Assembly: GCF_002951615.1 (NCBI RefSeq)
Contig: NZ_CP019062.1
Coordinates: forward strand, 3,162,001 to 3,226,000
Direction of reading: 5' to 3'
Length of the DNA: 64,000 nucleotides
Source: Rahnella sikkimica
GTDB taxonomy: Bacteria > Pseudomonadota > Gammaproteobacteria > Enterobacterales > Enterobacteriaceae
Shown here: piece after piece, positions 52,411-64,000 of the stretch
Numbering within the stretch: the first letter of the stretch is position 1
Layout: each line of letters starts with the position of its first letter
Position numbers and translations under genes: made by a program
The notes under the pieces: generated by a model
The model's input: only the letters and a program-made list of their open reading frames with translations
What the model was told of the DNA's origin: nothing
The model's database searches: none

Positions 52411-54372
52411 ATGAGCCAAATTCATAAACATTCTATTCCTGCCTCTCTGGCAGAACGCGCCCTGATCACACCTGAAAAATATCAACAGTATTATCAGCAG
52501 TCCGTAGAAGATCCCGATGCATTTTGGGGAGAACAGGCAAAAGTTCTCGACTGGATCAAACCGTTTACTAAGGTGAAAAACACCTCGTTTGCACCGGGAA
52601 ATATCGATATTCGCTGGTTTGAGGATGGCACGCTCAATCTGGCCGCTAATTGTCTCGACCGGCATTTAGCAGAGAAAGGCGATCAGACCGCGCTTATTTG
52701 GGAAGGCGATGACCCGAACGCCGAAAATAAGCACGTCACTTACAAACAGCTTCACCATGATGTCTGCCAGTTTGCTAACGTATTAAAAGGACTTGGCGTC
52801 AGGAAAGGCGATGTTGTCGCCATCTATATGCCTATGGTGCCTGAGGCTGCCGTGGCGATGCTGGCCTGCGCCCGCATTGGTGCAGTGCATTCGGTCATTT
52901 TTGCCGGTTTCTCACCGGAAGCCGTTTCCGGCCGTATCATTGATTCCAATGCCAAAGTCGTGATCACCGCCGATGAAGGCTTGCGCGCAGGCCGCACCAT
53001 CCCGCTTAAACAGAACGTGGACGGTGCCCTGAAAAACCCGGCTGTCACCAGCGTTACGCACTCCATTATTTTCAAACGCACCGGGAAACAGGGTGAATGG
53101 AAAGAAGGCCGCGATATCTGGTGGCATGACGCAATAAAAGACGTGTCCGCGGATTGCCCACCCGAAGAAATGAAAGCGGAAGACCCGCTGTTTATCCTCT
53201 ACACCTCCGGCTCCACCGGCAAACCTAAAGGCGTTTTGCATACGACCGGCGGATATCTGGTTTATGCAGCGCTGACCTTCAAATACACCTTTGATTATCA
53301 CGACGGCGATATCTATTGGTGTACAGCCGACGTGGGATGGGTAACCGGCCACAGCTATCTGCTTTACGGCCCGCTGGCTTGTGGCGCAATCAGCCTGATG
53401 TTCGAGGGTGTGCCCAATTACCCGACACCTGCGCGTATGGCTCAGGTTGTTGATAAGCATAAAGTAAATATTCTTTATACCGCACCTACCGCTATTCGCG
53501 CCTTGATGGCGGAAGGGGATAAGGCGATCGAAGGAACCAGCCGCGCGTCACTGCGGATCATGGGTTCTGTCGGCGAACCGATTAACCCGGAAGCCTGGGA
53601 GTGGTACTACAAAACGATTGGTAACAGCCAGTGCCCGATCGTCGATACCTGGTGGCAGACTGAAACCGGCGGTTTCATGATCACACCGTTGCCGGGCGCG
53701 ACGGAGCTGAAAGCCGGCTCTGCAACCCGTCCCTTCTTCGGGGTACAGCCCGCATTGGTCGATAATGAGGGGGTTCCGCAGGAAGGCGCATGTGAAGGCA
53801 ATCTGGTCATCACTGACTCATGGCCGGGACAGGCGCGTACATTGTTTGGCGACCATGACCGCTTTGAGCAAACCTATTTCTCCACCTTCAAAAATATGTA
53901 CTTCAGCGGTGATGGTGCGCGCCGTGACGAAGATGGCTATTACTGGATCACTGGCCGCGTGGATGATGTCCTGAATATCTCCGGGCACCGTCTTGGAACA
54001 GCTGAAATTGAATCCGCACTGGTATCGCATCCAAAAATTGCAGAAGCCGCCGTTGTTGGGATCCCGCATAACATCAAAGGTCAGGCTATTTATGCCTACA
54101 TCACTCTGAATCATGGCGAAGAGCCGTCACCGGAACTCTATACCGAAGTACGCAACTGGGTGCGCAAAGAGATAGGGTCCATCGCCACTCCGGATGTTCT
54201 TCACTGGACCGATTCATTACCTAAAACCCGTTCCGGTAAAATTATGCGCCGCATTCTGCGCAAAATTGCTGCCGGTGACACCAGTAATTTGGGAGATACC
54301 TCAACGCTTGCGGATCCGGGCGTAGTCGAAAAATTGTTGGAAGAAAAACAATCCATGAAAGTGCCGTCATAA
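52411..54372 (+). CDS. acs: Acs, acetyl-CoA synthetase
   Basis: A 653-residue AMP-forming ligase converting acetate, ATP and CoA to acetyl-CoA for growth on low acetate. The P-loop-like A3 motif [13 protein letters not shown]5 [10 protein letters not shown] and A10 TRSGKIMRR are clear; the A10 lysine is the residue inactivated by acetylation (Pat/CobB) in relatives. AAGGAG precedes the ATG. It heads acs-yjcH-actP. In E. coli this operon lies next to nrf; here it abuts the fimbrial block. Confidence 0.98.
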   Translation: MSQIHKHSIPASLAERALITPEKYQQYYQQSVEDPDAFWGEQAKVLDWIKPFTKVKNTSFAPGNIDIRWFEDGTLNLAANCLDRHLAEKGDQTALIWEGDDPNAENKHVTYKQLHHDVCQFANVLKGLGVRKGDVVAIYMPMVPEAAVAMLACARIGAVHSVIFAGFSPEAVSGRIIDSNAKVVITADEGLRAGRTIPLKQNVDGALKNPAVTSVTHSIIFKRTGKQGEWKEGRDIWWHDAIKDVSADCPPEEMKAEDPLFILYTSGSTGKPKGVLHTTGGYLVYAALTFKYTFDYHDGDIYWCTADVGWVTGHSYLLYGPLACGAISLMFEGVPNYPTPARMAQVVDKHKVNILYTAPTAIRALMAEGDKAIEGTSRASLRIMGSVGEPINPEAWEWYYKTIGNSQCPIVDTWWQTETGGFMITPLPGATELKAGSATRPFFGVQPALVDNEGVPQEGACEGNLVITDSWPGQARTLFGDHDRFEQTYFSTFKNMYFSGDGARRDEDGYYWITGRVDDVLNISGHRLGTAEIESALVSHPKIAEAAVVGIPHNIKGQAIYAYITLNHGEEPSPELYTEVRNWVRKEIGSIATPDVLHWTDSLPKTRSGKIMRRILRKIAAGDTSNLGDTSTLADPGVVEKLLEEKQSMKVPS

Positions 54373-54374
54373 TT

Positions 54375-54396
54375 TTCACCGCCCTGGCGCGGTGAA
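54375..54396 (+). other. intercistronic hairpin between acs and yjcH
   Basis: Perfect 8-bp stem TTCACCGC/GCGGTGAA, 6-base loop, 3 bases after the acs stop, no U-tract. It may be a processing or stability element in the polycistronic mRNA. Confidence 0.6.
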
Positions 54397-54426
54397 CTCT
54401 ATCAATGCCTCACAGGAGTCACTGAG

Positions 54427-54738
54427 ATGAATGATCTCATTTATCAGAGAGTTGTAAGTAACCCGCGTTTCAGGGAACTGGTGCAAAAACGCAGTCGTTT
54501 TGCCTGGCTTTTGTCAGGCATCACACTGGTGCTGTATGTCGCTTTTATTTTGCTGATTGCGTTCGATCCCAAATGGCTGGGAACACCGCTGTATGAAGGT
54601 GCAACAATTACACGAGGCATTCCGGTAGGCGTCGGCCTGATTGTGATTTCTTTCATCCTCACCGGCATTTATGTAATTCGCGCAAACAGTGAGTTTGACC
54701 AACTGACGGCTGATATTATCCGCGAGGTGCAGCCATGA
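54427..54738 (+). CDS. yjcH: YjcH, DUF485 inner-membrane protein
   Basis: A 103-residue protein with two membrane segments ([20 protein letters not shown] and [20 protein letters not shown]) and the DUF485 pattern [16 protein letters not shown]. It always accompanies ActP in acetate operons and is presumed to help it. AGGAG lies upstream. It overlaps actP by 4 bases. Confidence 0.94.
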   Translation: MNDLIYQRVVSNPRFRELVQKRSRFAWLLSGITLVLYVAFILLIAFDPKWLGTPLYEGATITRGIPVGVGLIVISFILTGIYVIRANSEFDQLTADIIREVQP

Positions 54739-56402
54739 TTGCGCGCCGCAGCTCCCTTCTTTTCCTGATGTTATCTCTGGCTTTGCCTTTCAGCGCATTT
54801 GCAGCAGAAGGGATTGCTGGCGAAGTAAAACGTCAGCCTCTGAATATTGAAGCGATCGTGATGTTCGTTTTATTTGTGGGGGCGACACTCTACATAACCT
54901 ACTGGGCCGCCAAACGGACACGTTCTCGTCAGGATTATTACACAGCGGGTGGCCGCATTACCGGGCTACAGAACGGGATGGCGATTGCTGGTGACTTCAT
55001 GTCAGCGGCGTCTTTCCTTGGGATCTCCGCGCTGGTTTATACCTCCGGTTACGATGGCCTGATCTATTCCATCGGTTTCCTTATCGGCTGGCCAATCATT
55101 CTGTTCCTGATAGCAGAACGTCTGCGCAATCTGGGGAAATACACCTTCGCCGACGTCGCCTCATACCGGTTGAAGCAAAAACCAATTCGCCTGCTTTCAG
55201 CCTGTGGTTCACTGGTCGTTGTTGCGCTTTATCTTATTGCACAGATGGTGGGTGCCGGTAAGTTAATCCAGCTGCTGTTCGGCCTTAACTACCATGTCGC
55301 TGTCATTCTGGTCGGGATTCTGATGGTGCTCTACGTGTTGTTCGGCGGCATGCTGGCAACAACCTGGGTACAAATCATCAAGGCAATCCTGTTACTGGCT
55401 GGTGCAACATTCATGGCAATAATGGTCATGAAATCCGTCGGCTTCAACTTCAATACACTCTTTACTCAGGCCGTGGCAGTACATTCAAAAGGTATTGCGA
55501 TCATGAGTCCGGGAGGATTGGTTTCCGACCCGATATCGGCGCTATCGCTGGGGCTCGCGTTGATGTTTGGTACCGCAGGTTTACCGCATATTCTTATGCG
55601 TTTCTTCACCGTTAACGATGCTAAGGAAGCCCGTAAAAGCGTATTTTACGCCACCGGCTTCATTGGTTACTTCTATATCCTGACGTTCATTATCGGGTTC
55701 GGTGCTATCGTTCTGGTCGGTTCAAACCCTGCATTCAAAGATGCCAGCGGCGTATTACTCGGCGGCAATAATATGGCCGCAGTACATCTGGCAGATGCGG
55801 TAGGCGGGAGCTTCTTCCTTGGTTTCATCTCTGCTGTGGCCTTCGCAACTATATTAGCGGTCGTTGCCGGATTAACACTGGCGGGAGCCTCGGCGGTATC
55901 TCATGACCTGTACGCAAGCGTCATTAAAGACGGTAAGGCAACGGAACGTGATGAACTCAGGGTCTCAAAGATTACCGTCATTATTCTCGGTATTGTGGCG
56001 ATCGCGTTGGGTATTTTGTTTGAAAAACAGAATATTGCATTCATGGTAGGCCTGGCATTCTCCATCGCTGCAAGCTGTAATTTCCCGATTATTATTTTGT
56101 CGATGTATTGGGCTAAATTGACGACACGGGGTGCGATGATCGGTGGGTGGCTGGGGTTACTGACGGCAGTAATACTGATGATTCTGGGCCCGACAATATG
56201 GGTCCAGATTCTTGGGCACGCTAAGCCGATCTATCCTTACGAGTATCCGGCGCTTTTCTCAATGATTGTTGCCTTTGCAGGAACCTGGTTCTTCTCAATT
56301 ACAGACAACTCTGTTGAAGGGCAAAAAGAGAGAGAGCGTTTCTATCCTCAGTTTGTTCGTTCACAAACAGGGATTGGGATATCGCAGAGTTCTAATCACT
56401 GA
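54735..56402 (+). CDS. actP: ActP, cation/acetate symporter
   Basis: A 555-residue sodium:solute symporter (SSF) family transporter for acetate and glycolate. It has a cleavable-looking N-terminal segment ([18 protein letters not shown]) and about 13 further hydrophobic segments. [20 protein letters not shown] and [19 protein letters not shown] are SSF signatures. It ends with a clear terminator. Confidence 0.96.
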   Translation: MIARRSSLLFLMLSLALPFSAFAAEGIAGEVKRQPLNIEAIVMFVLFVGATLYITYWAAKRTRSRQDYYTAGGRITGLQNGMAIAGDFMSAASFLGISALVYTSGYDGLIYSIGFLIGWPIILFLIAERLRNLGKYTFADVASYRLKQKPIRLLSACGSLVVVALYLIAQMVGAGKLIQLLFGLNYHVAVILVGILMVLYVLFGGMLATTWVQIIKAILLLAGATFMAIMVMKSVGFNFNTLFTQAVAVHSKGIAIMSPGGLVSDPISALSLGLALMFGTAGLPHILMRFFTVNDAKEARKSVFYATGFIGYFYILTFIIGFGAIVLVGSNPAFKDASGVLLGGNNMAAVHLADAVGGSFFLGFISAVAFATILAVVAGLTLAGASAVSHDLYASVIKDGKATERDELRVSKITVIILGIVAIALGILFEKQNIAFMVGLAFSIAASCNFPIIILSMYWAKLTTRGAMIGGWLGLLTAVILMILGPTIWVQILGHAKPIYPYEYPALFSMIVAFAGTWFFSITDNSVEGQKERERFYPQFVRSQTGIGISQSSNH

Positions 56403-56426
56403 GTTTTTACGTAATCAAAAGCAAAA

Positions 56427-56455
56427 AAGGCCATCCTTCCGGATGGCCTTATCTT
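56427..56455 (+). terminator. rho-independent terminator of acs-yjcH-actP
   Basis: Perfect stem AAGGCCATCC/GGATGGCCTT with a TTCC loop followed by ATCTTT. It faces the rRNA operon terminator 70 bases away. Confidence 0.88.
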
Positions 56456-56514
56456 TAATAACTCGAAAATCAGAGCAACAAGCCAGTTTCTGATCTATTT
56501 ACCCCTCTAATTCT

Positions 56515-56551
56515 GAATAGCAAAAAGCCCTGTACGTCAGTACAGGGCTTT
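56515..56551 (-). terminator. rRNA operon terminator
   Basis: Perfect 12-bp stem AAAGCCCTGTAC/GTACAGGGCTTT with a GTCA loop (56524-56551), extended on the minus strand by TTGCTATTC, 11 bases after the last 5S gene. Confidence 0.9.
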
Positions 56552-56562
56552 CTACTTATTTG

Positions 56563-56682
56563 ATGCCTGGCAGTTCCCTACTCTCGCATGGGGAGACCCC
56601 ACACTACCATCGGCGCTACGGCGTTTCACTTCTGAGTTCGGCATGGGGTCAGGTGGGACCACCGCGCTGTTGCCGCCAGGCA
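56563..56682 (-). rRNA. rrf: 5S rRNA, distal copy
   Basis: A 120-nt gene, TGCCTGGCGGCAACAGCGCG to GGGAACTGCCAGGCAT, almost identical to E. coli 5S. It differs from the proximal copy at two bases (GGCAACAGCG against GGCATTAGCG). The second 5S gene after tRNA-Thr is the rrnD layout. Confidence 0.97.
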
Positions 56683-56716
56683 AATTCTGTAATTTACCGA
56701 ACTCTACGCTTATTAC

Positions 56717-56792
56717 TGGTGCTGATACCCAGAGTCGAACTGGGGACCTCACCCTTACCAAGGGTGCGCTCTACCAACTGAGCCATATCAGC
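56717..56792 (-). tRNA. tRNA-Thr(GGT)
   Basis: A 76-nt gene, GCTGATATGGCTCAGTTGG to encoded CCA, anticodon loop CTTGGTAAG. It lies between the two 5S genes like E. coli thrV in rrnD. Confidence 0.97.
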
Positions 56793-56840
56793 ACGCTTAT
56801 TCTTATAACAGCCTGCTTAATAGCAAACTTTACTAATTTG

Positions 56841-56960
56841 ATGCCTGGCAGTTCCCTACTCTCGCATGGGGAGACCCCACACTACCATCGGCGCTACGGC
56901 GTTTCACTTCTGAGTTCGGCATGGGGTCAGGTGGGACCACCGCGCTAATGCCGCCAGGCA
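56841..56960 (-). rRNA. rrf: 5S rRNA, proximal copy
   Basis: A 120-nt gene directly downstream of 23S (about 120 bases apart), with the two-base difference GGCATTAGCG from the distal copy. Confidence 0.97.
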
Positions 56961-57083
56961 AATTCTGTTTCATTCATACCGCTCACCCCATATCAGGCTT
57001 GCACTACGAACCAATCTCGGAACAATCAGCTGAAAAATCTACGTCTTTCACAGAGCCAATACAAAACACCTTTGGTGTTGTAA

Positions 57084-59991
<2,908 letters not shown>

Positions 59992-60132
59992 TCACAACCC
60001 GAAGGTGTCTTAAAAGACATCATCGCGCTGCGATTATTTGAGAGACTCTGTTACAGACAGAATCACCACTCAGTACTTCTACGGAGAGTGATGTTCAGCT
60101 GTAAACTTTCAATTTTTCAGCTTGTTCCAGAT

Positions 60133-60144
60133 TGTTAAAGAGCA
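60133..60144 (-). promoter_or_regulatory. boxA in the 16S-23S spacer
   Basis: TGCTCTTTAACA on the minus strand: the rRNA antitermination boxA repeated before 23S, where Nus factors reload. Confidence 0.85.
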
Positions 60145-60207
60145 AAATACTTCGCAGCATACTGTTTCCAATACACTCTGAAGTATTATTTAAAGGCTGT
60201 ACGGTAA

Positions 60208-60283
60208 TGGTGGAGCTAAGCGGGATCGAACCGCTGACCTCCTGCGTGCAAGGCAGGCGCTCTCCCAGCTGAGCTATAGCCCC
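60208..60283 (-). tRNA. tRNA-Ala(TGC)
   Basis: A 76-nt spacer tRNA, GGGGCTATAGCTCAGCTGGG to encoded CCA, anticodon loop CTTGCACGC read with anticodon TGC. Confidence 0.97.
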
Positions 60284-60418
60284 ATACAGTCACTTACAGA
60301 TACCTTAATCACTAACACATCAGATGATGAGTTAGCCAATTTGTTCTCAGGCAAGGCGGAGTCATATGAAGTTTGCTTGTGCAAACGAATATGATGACAA
60401 CGCGGCATGAGGACGAAT

Positions 60419-60495
<77 letters not shown>

Positions 60496-60566
60496 ATTAA
60501 GGTATTTCTGCTCGTTACTTTCTATCAGACAATCTGTGTGGACACTGCACAATGCGTATCTTGAGG

Positions 60567-62108
<1,542 letters not shown>

Positions 62109-62269
62109 AAAAGTTCGATTTGCTTAAACAAGTTAAGCGGTGCTCAAAGTTTACTTTCGTAATAATTCACTAAATGAATTACTGCTTGGTCACTCTAAGA
62201 CTTGATATTTTTTGCCACCGAAGTGGCTGATATCGTCTTGTGAGTGCCCACACAGATTGTCTGATAAAT

Positions 62270-62281
62270 TGTTAAAGAGCA
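62270..62281 (-). promoter_or_regulatory. boxA in the rRNA leader
   Basis: TGCTCTTTAACA on the minus strand, about 160 bases before the mature 16S, in the standard antitermination leader. Confidence 0.88.
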
Positions 62282-62320
62282 GTGAGTTACGCGCTTTCGC
62301 TTGCTAACTCGAGGTGGCGT

Positions 62321-62348
62321 ATATTACGCTTTCCTCATTCAGTGTCAA
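62321..62348 (-). promoter_or_regulatory. rrn P2 promoter
   Basis: Minus strand: -35 TTGACA, 16-bp spacer, -10 TAATAT, about 210 bases before 16S. Confidence 0.85.
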
Positions 62349-62440
62349 CCGTTTATTTTATCTGGTTGCCACTGTTTTTAATCTTTCCGACCCGGTTACT
62401 TCGTGATGTTGTTCACGTTGTTCCCTGTCGATGGAGCGGC

Positions 62441-62468
62441 ATTATAGGGATCCGAATTTTTTGCACAA
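62441..62468 (-). promoter_or_regulatory. rrn P1 promoter
   Basis: Minus strand: -35 TTGTGC, 16-bp spacer, -10 TATAAT, then the GC-rich discriminator GCCGCTCC. An A/T-rich stretch just upstream (about 62471-62488) is a candidate UP element. P1 lies about 120 bases upstream of P2. The remainder up to yrdA (62489-62632) should hold Fis sites and the yrdA promoter, which I could not define. Confidence 0.85.
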
Positions 62469-62632
62469 GCCTTTTTTTGAATAAAAGGATCGACTGCGTA
62501 TTTTTCGACCCTTTCGCGGAGATCTCGTCCGATCCGCTGGTTATGGCACCGATCTTATGGCCCCTGAATTGGTATTTCCCCCAGTCAAGACTATATTGCC
62601 AAGGTTAAAACTCAATTATGAGGTAATTACCT

Positions 62633-63172
62633 ATGTCTCAGGCTTTGCGCCCTTATCAGGGATTAACGCCAACATTAGGCGAAAGGGTCATGGTGGATCC
62701 TTCCAGTGTGGTGATTGGTGATGTCGATCTCGCGGATGATGCCAGTGTCTGGCCGCTGGTGGTCATACGGGGTGATGTCAATAGTGTCTCGGTGGGCTGC
62801 AGAACGAATGTGCAGGATGGCAGCGTGCTGCATGTAACTCATCAGTCGCGCCAGAATCCTGAAGGGCATCCTCTTATTATTGGTGAAGACGTCACGGTCG
62901 GGCATAAAGCGATGTTGCATGGCTGTACGATCGGAAACCGGGTTCTGGTAGGGATGGGATCAATACTGCTGGATGGGGCGATCATAGAAGATGATGTGAT
63001 GATTGGTGCCGGAAGTCTGGTTCCTCCCGGAAAGCGGCTTGAAAGTGGCTACCTCTATTTAGGGAGTCCGGTTAAGCAAATCCGTGAATTGACAGCCGAT
63101 GAACTTGCAGGGCTGACCTACTCTTCAAGTAACTATGTCACATGGAAAGATGTCTATCTTGCGGATAATTAG
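62633..63172 (+). CDS. yrdA: YrdA, gamma-class carbonic anhydrase-like protein
   Basis: A 179-residue left-handed beta-helix protein (hexapeptide repeats such as VVIGDVDLADDASVWP and IIGEDVTVGHKAMLHGC). Metal-binding histidines of the gamma-carbonic anhydrase family are visible in VLHVTHQ and GHKAMLHG. Catalytic activity of YrdA is unproven. GAGG lies 10 bases before the ATG. It diverges from the rRNA operon and converges with aroE. Confidence 0.95.
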   Translation: MSQALRPYQGLTPTLGERVMVDPSSVVIGDVDLADDASVWPLVVIRGDVNSVSVGCRTNVQDGSVLHVTHQSRQNPEGHPLIIGEDVTVGHKAMLHGCTIGNRVLVGMGSILLDGAIIEDDVMIGAGSLVPPGKRLESGYLYLGSPVKQIRELTADELAGLTYSSSNYVTWKDVYLADN

Positions 63173-63193
63173 TTGTCGGTAAATAGTTAAAGT

Positions 63194-63226
63194 GCCTGGA
63201 CAGCATAAACAGAAGACTGTTCAGGC
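63194..63226. terminator. possible bidirectional terminator between yrdA and aroE
   Basis: Stem GCCTGGACAG/CTGTTCAGGC with one wobble pair and a 13-base loop, in the only 62 bases between the two convergent stop codons. Confidence 0.5.
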
Positions 63227-63234
63227 TCTTTCAG

Positions 63235-64000
63235 TTAGTCCAGTAAATCTTGTTTTAGCTGCGCCAGCACAGGTTCAATTTCCGGCATAACACCGTGCCA
63301 TAGATAGAACGCGTGAGCGGCCTGCCCCACCAGCATACCCAAACCATCAGCATAGAAGGTCACGCCGTGGTCTTTTGCCCAACGAAGGAAAGGCGTCAAA
63401 CCAGCCTGATAATACATATCGTAAACTCGCGTCTGCGTAGTGAAAACCTGCTCAGAGATTGCCGGGATTTCACCTTTAATACCTGATGCCGTCGCATTGA
63501 TAATCAGATCGAATTTCTCGCTGGCCAGATCGCTGAACGCAAGAGCCCGAATATCACCTTTGCTCTCGAATATATGACTGAGATGTTGTGCACGTTCAAA
63601 AGTACGGTTCGTGACGACAACAGAGCATCCGTAGGATAAAAGCGGAAGGATCACTCCCCGTGCAGCTCCGCCAGCACCTATCAGCAATACCCGATCACCG
63701 GGCTGAATAAGCGCCAGACGTTCCAGATCACTCAACATGCCTATACCGTCAGTGTTATCCCCAAGCAACCTTCCGTCTTCAAGTTTTTTGAGGGTATTTA
63801 CAGCCCCTGACATCGCTGCACGGTCGGTCAGTTCATCGGACTCAGCAAATGCTCGTTCTTTAAAAGGCACAGTAATGTTTGCCCCGCAGGAACCCTCTTC
63901 AAAAAATGAGCGCAGCGTTTCCTCGAATTCTTCATTCGGCGCCAGCACCGTTCCATAACTGTGTTCGACTCCTGTCTGGCTGGCAAACAGTGCGTGAATA
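63235..64000 (-). CDS. aroE: AroE, shikimate dehydrogenase (N-terminus cut off)
   Basis: NADPH-dependent reduction of 3-dehydroshikimate in the aromatic amino-acid pathway. The frame continues past the right edge ([21 protein letters not shown]), so about 20 N-terminal residues are outside the window. Motifs: [10 protein letters not shown] (catalytic Lys), [20 protein letters not shown] (catalytic Asp), dinucleotide loop [16 protein letters not shown] and NRTFERA, then [14 protein letters not shown]. Its neighbour yrdB of E. coli is absent. Confidence 0.96.
   Translation of the reverse strand, partial: IHALFASQTGVEHSYGTVLAPNEEFEETLRSFFEEGSCGANITVPFKERAFAESDELTDRAAMSGAVNTLKKLEDGRLLGDNTDGIGMLSDLERLALIQPGDRVLLIGAGGAARGVILPLLSYGCSVVVTNRTFERAQHLSHIFESKGDIRALAFSDLASEKFDLIINATASGIKGEIPAISEQVFTTQTRVYDMYYQAGLTPFLRWAKDHGVTFYADGLGMLVGQAAHAFYLWHGVMPEIEPVLAQLKQDLLD

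Overview
The window is a chromosomal segment of a gamma-proteobacterium of the order Enterobacterales. Most genes match the Escherichia coli K-12 gene set closely, and the gene order from aidB to the tRNA-Phe gene is that of the E. coli 94-min region read in reverse. Lineage-specific differences (AmiB with two LysM domains, an ERIC-type repeat behind orn, no ampC, sugE or cutA at their usual places) suggest a Yersiniaceae-like genus such as Serratia, Rahnella or Ewingella. The genus is my inference.

Left part (1-27.6 kb): partial aidB, then nsrR-rnr-rlmB, purA, yjeT, and the long minus-strand run nnr-tsaE-amiB-mutL-miaA-hfq-hflX-hflK-hflC (cell-wall amidase, mismatch repair, tRNA modification, RNA chaperone, FtsH modulators). 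queG diverges from nnr with overlapping start codons. Three identical tRNA-Gly genes, orn, rsgA, psd, mscM and epmA follow.

Middle (27.6-43.5 kb): frdABCD behind an FNR-type promoter, blc, ecnA/ecnB, efp and epmB (which with epmA form the EF-P modification set), yjeI, groSL behind a sigma-32 promoter, fxsA, aspA and dcuA (with frdABCD, anaerobic C4-dicarboxylate and fumarate metabolism), dsbD, a TetR-family regulator and tRNA-Phe.

Accessory block (43.5-52.4 kb): directly after tRNA-Phe lie a microcin-immunity-like S66 peptidase flanked by two large perfect inverted repeats, a ToxR/CadC-type membrane regulator with a FidL-like partner (MarT-FidL arrangement), a small XRE regulator and a four-gene chaperone-usher fimbrial operon. 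This is the least conserved and most interesting part.

Right part (52.4-64 kb): acs-yjcH-actP (acetate uptake and activation), then a complete rRNA operon on the minus strand (16S, tRNA-Ile, tRNA-Ala, 23S, 5S, tRNA-Thr, 5S) with P1/P2 promoters and boxA, and finally yrdA and partial aroE. The rRNA operon resembles E. coli rrnD, which also sits next to yrdA/aroE. The window therefore joins three regions that are separate in E. coli. I saw no prophage, insertion sequence, CRISPR array or integrase.
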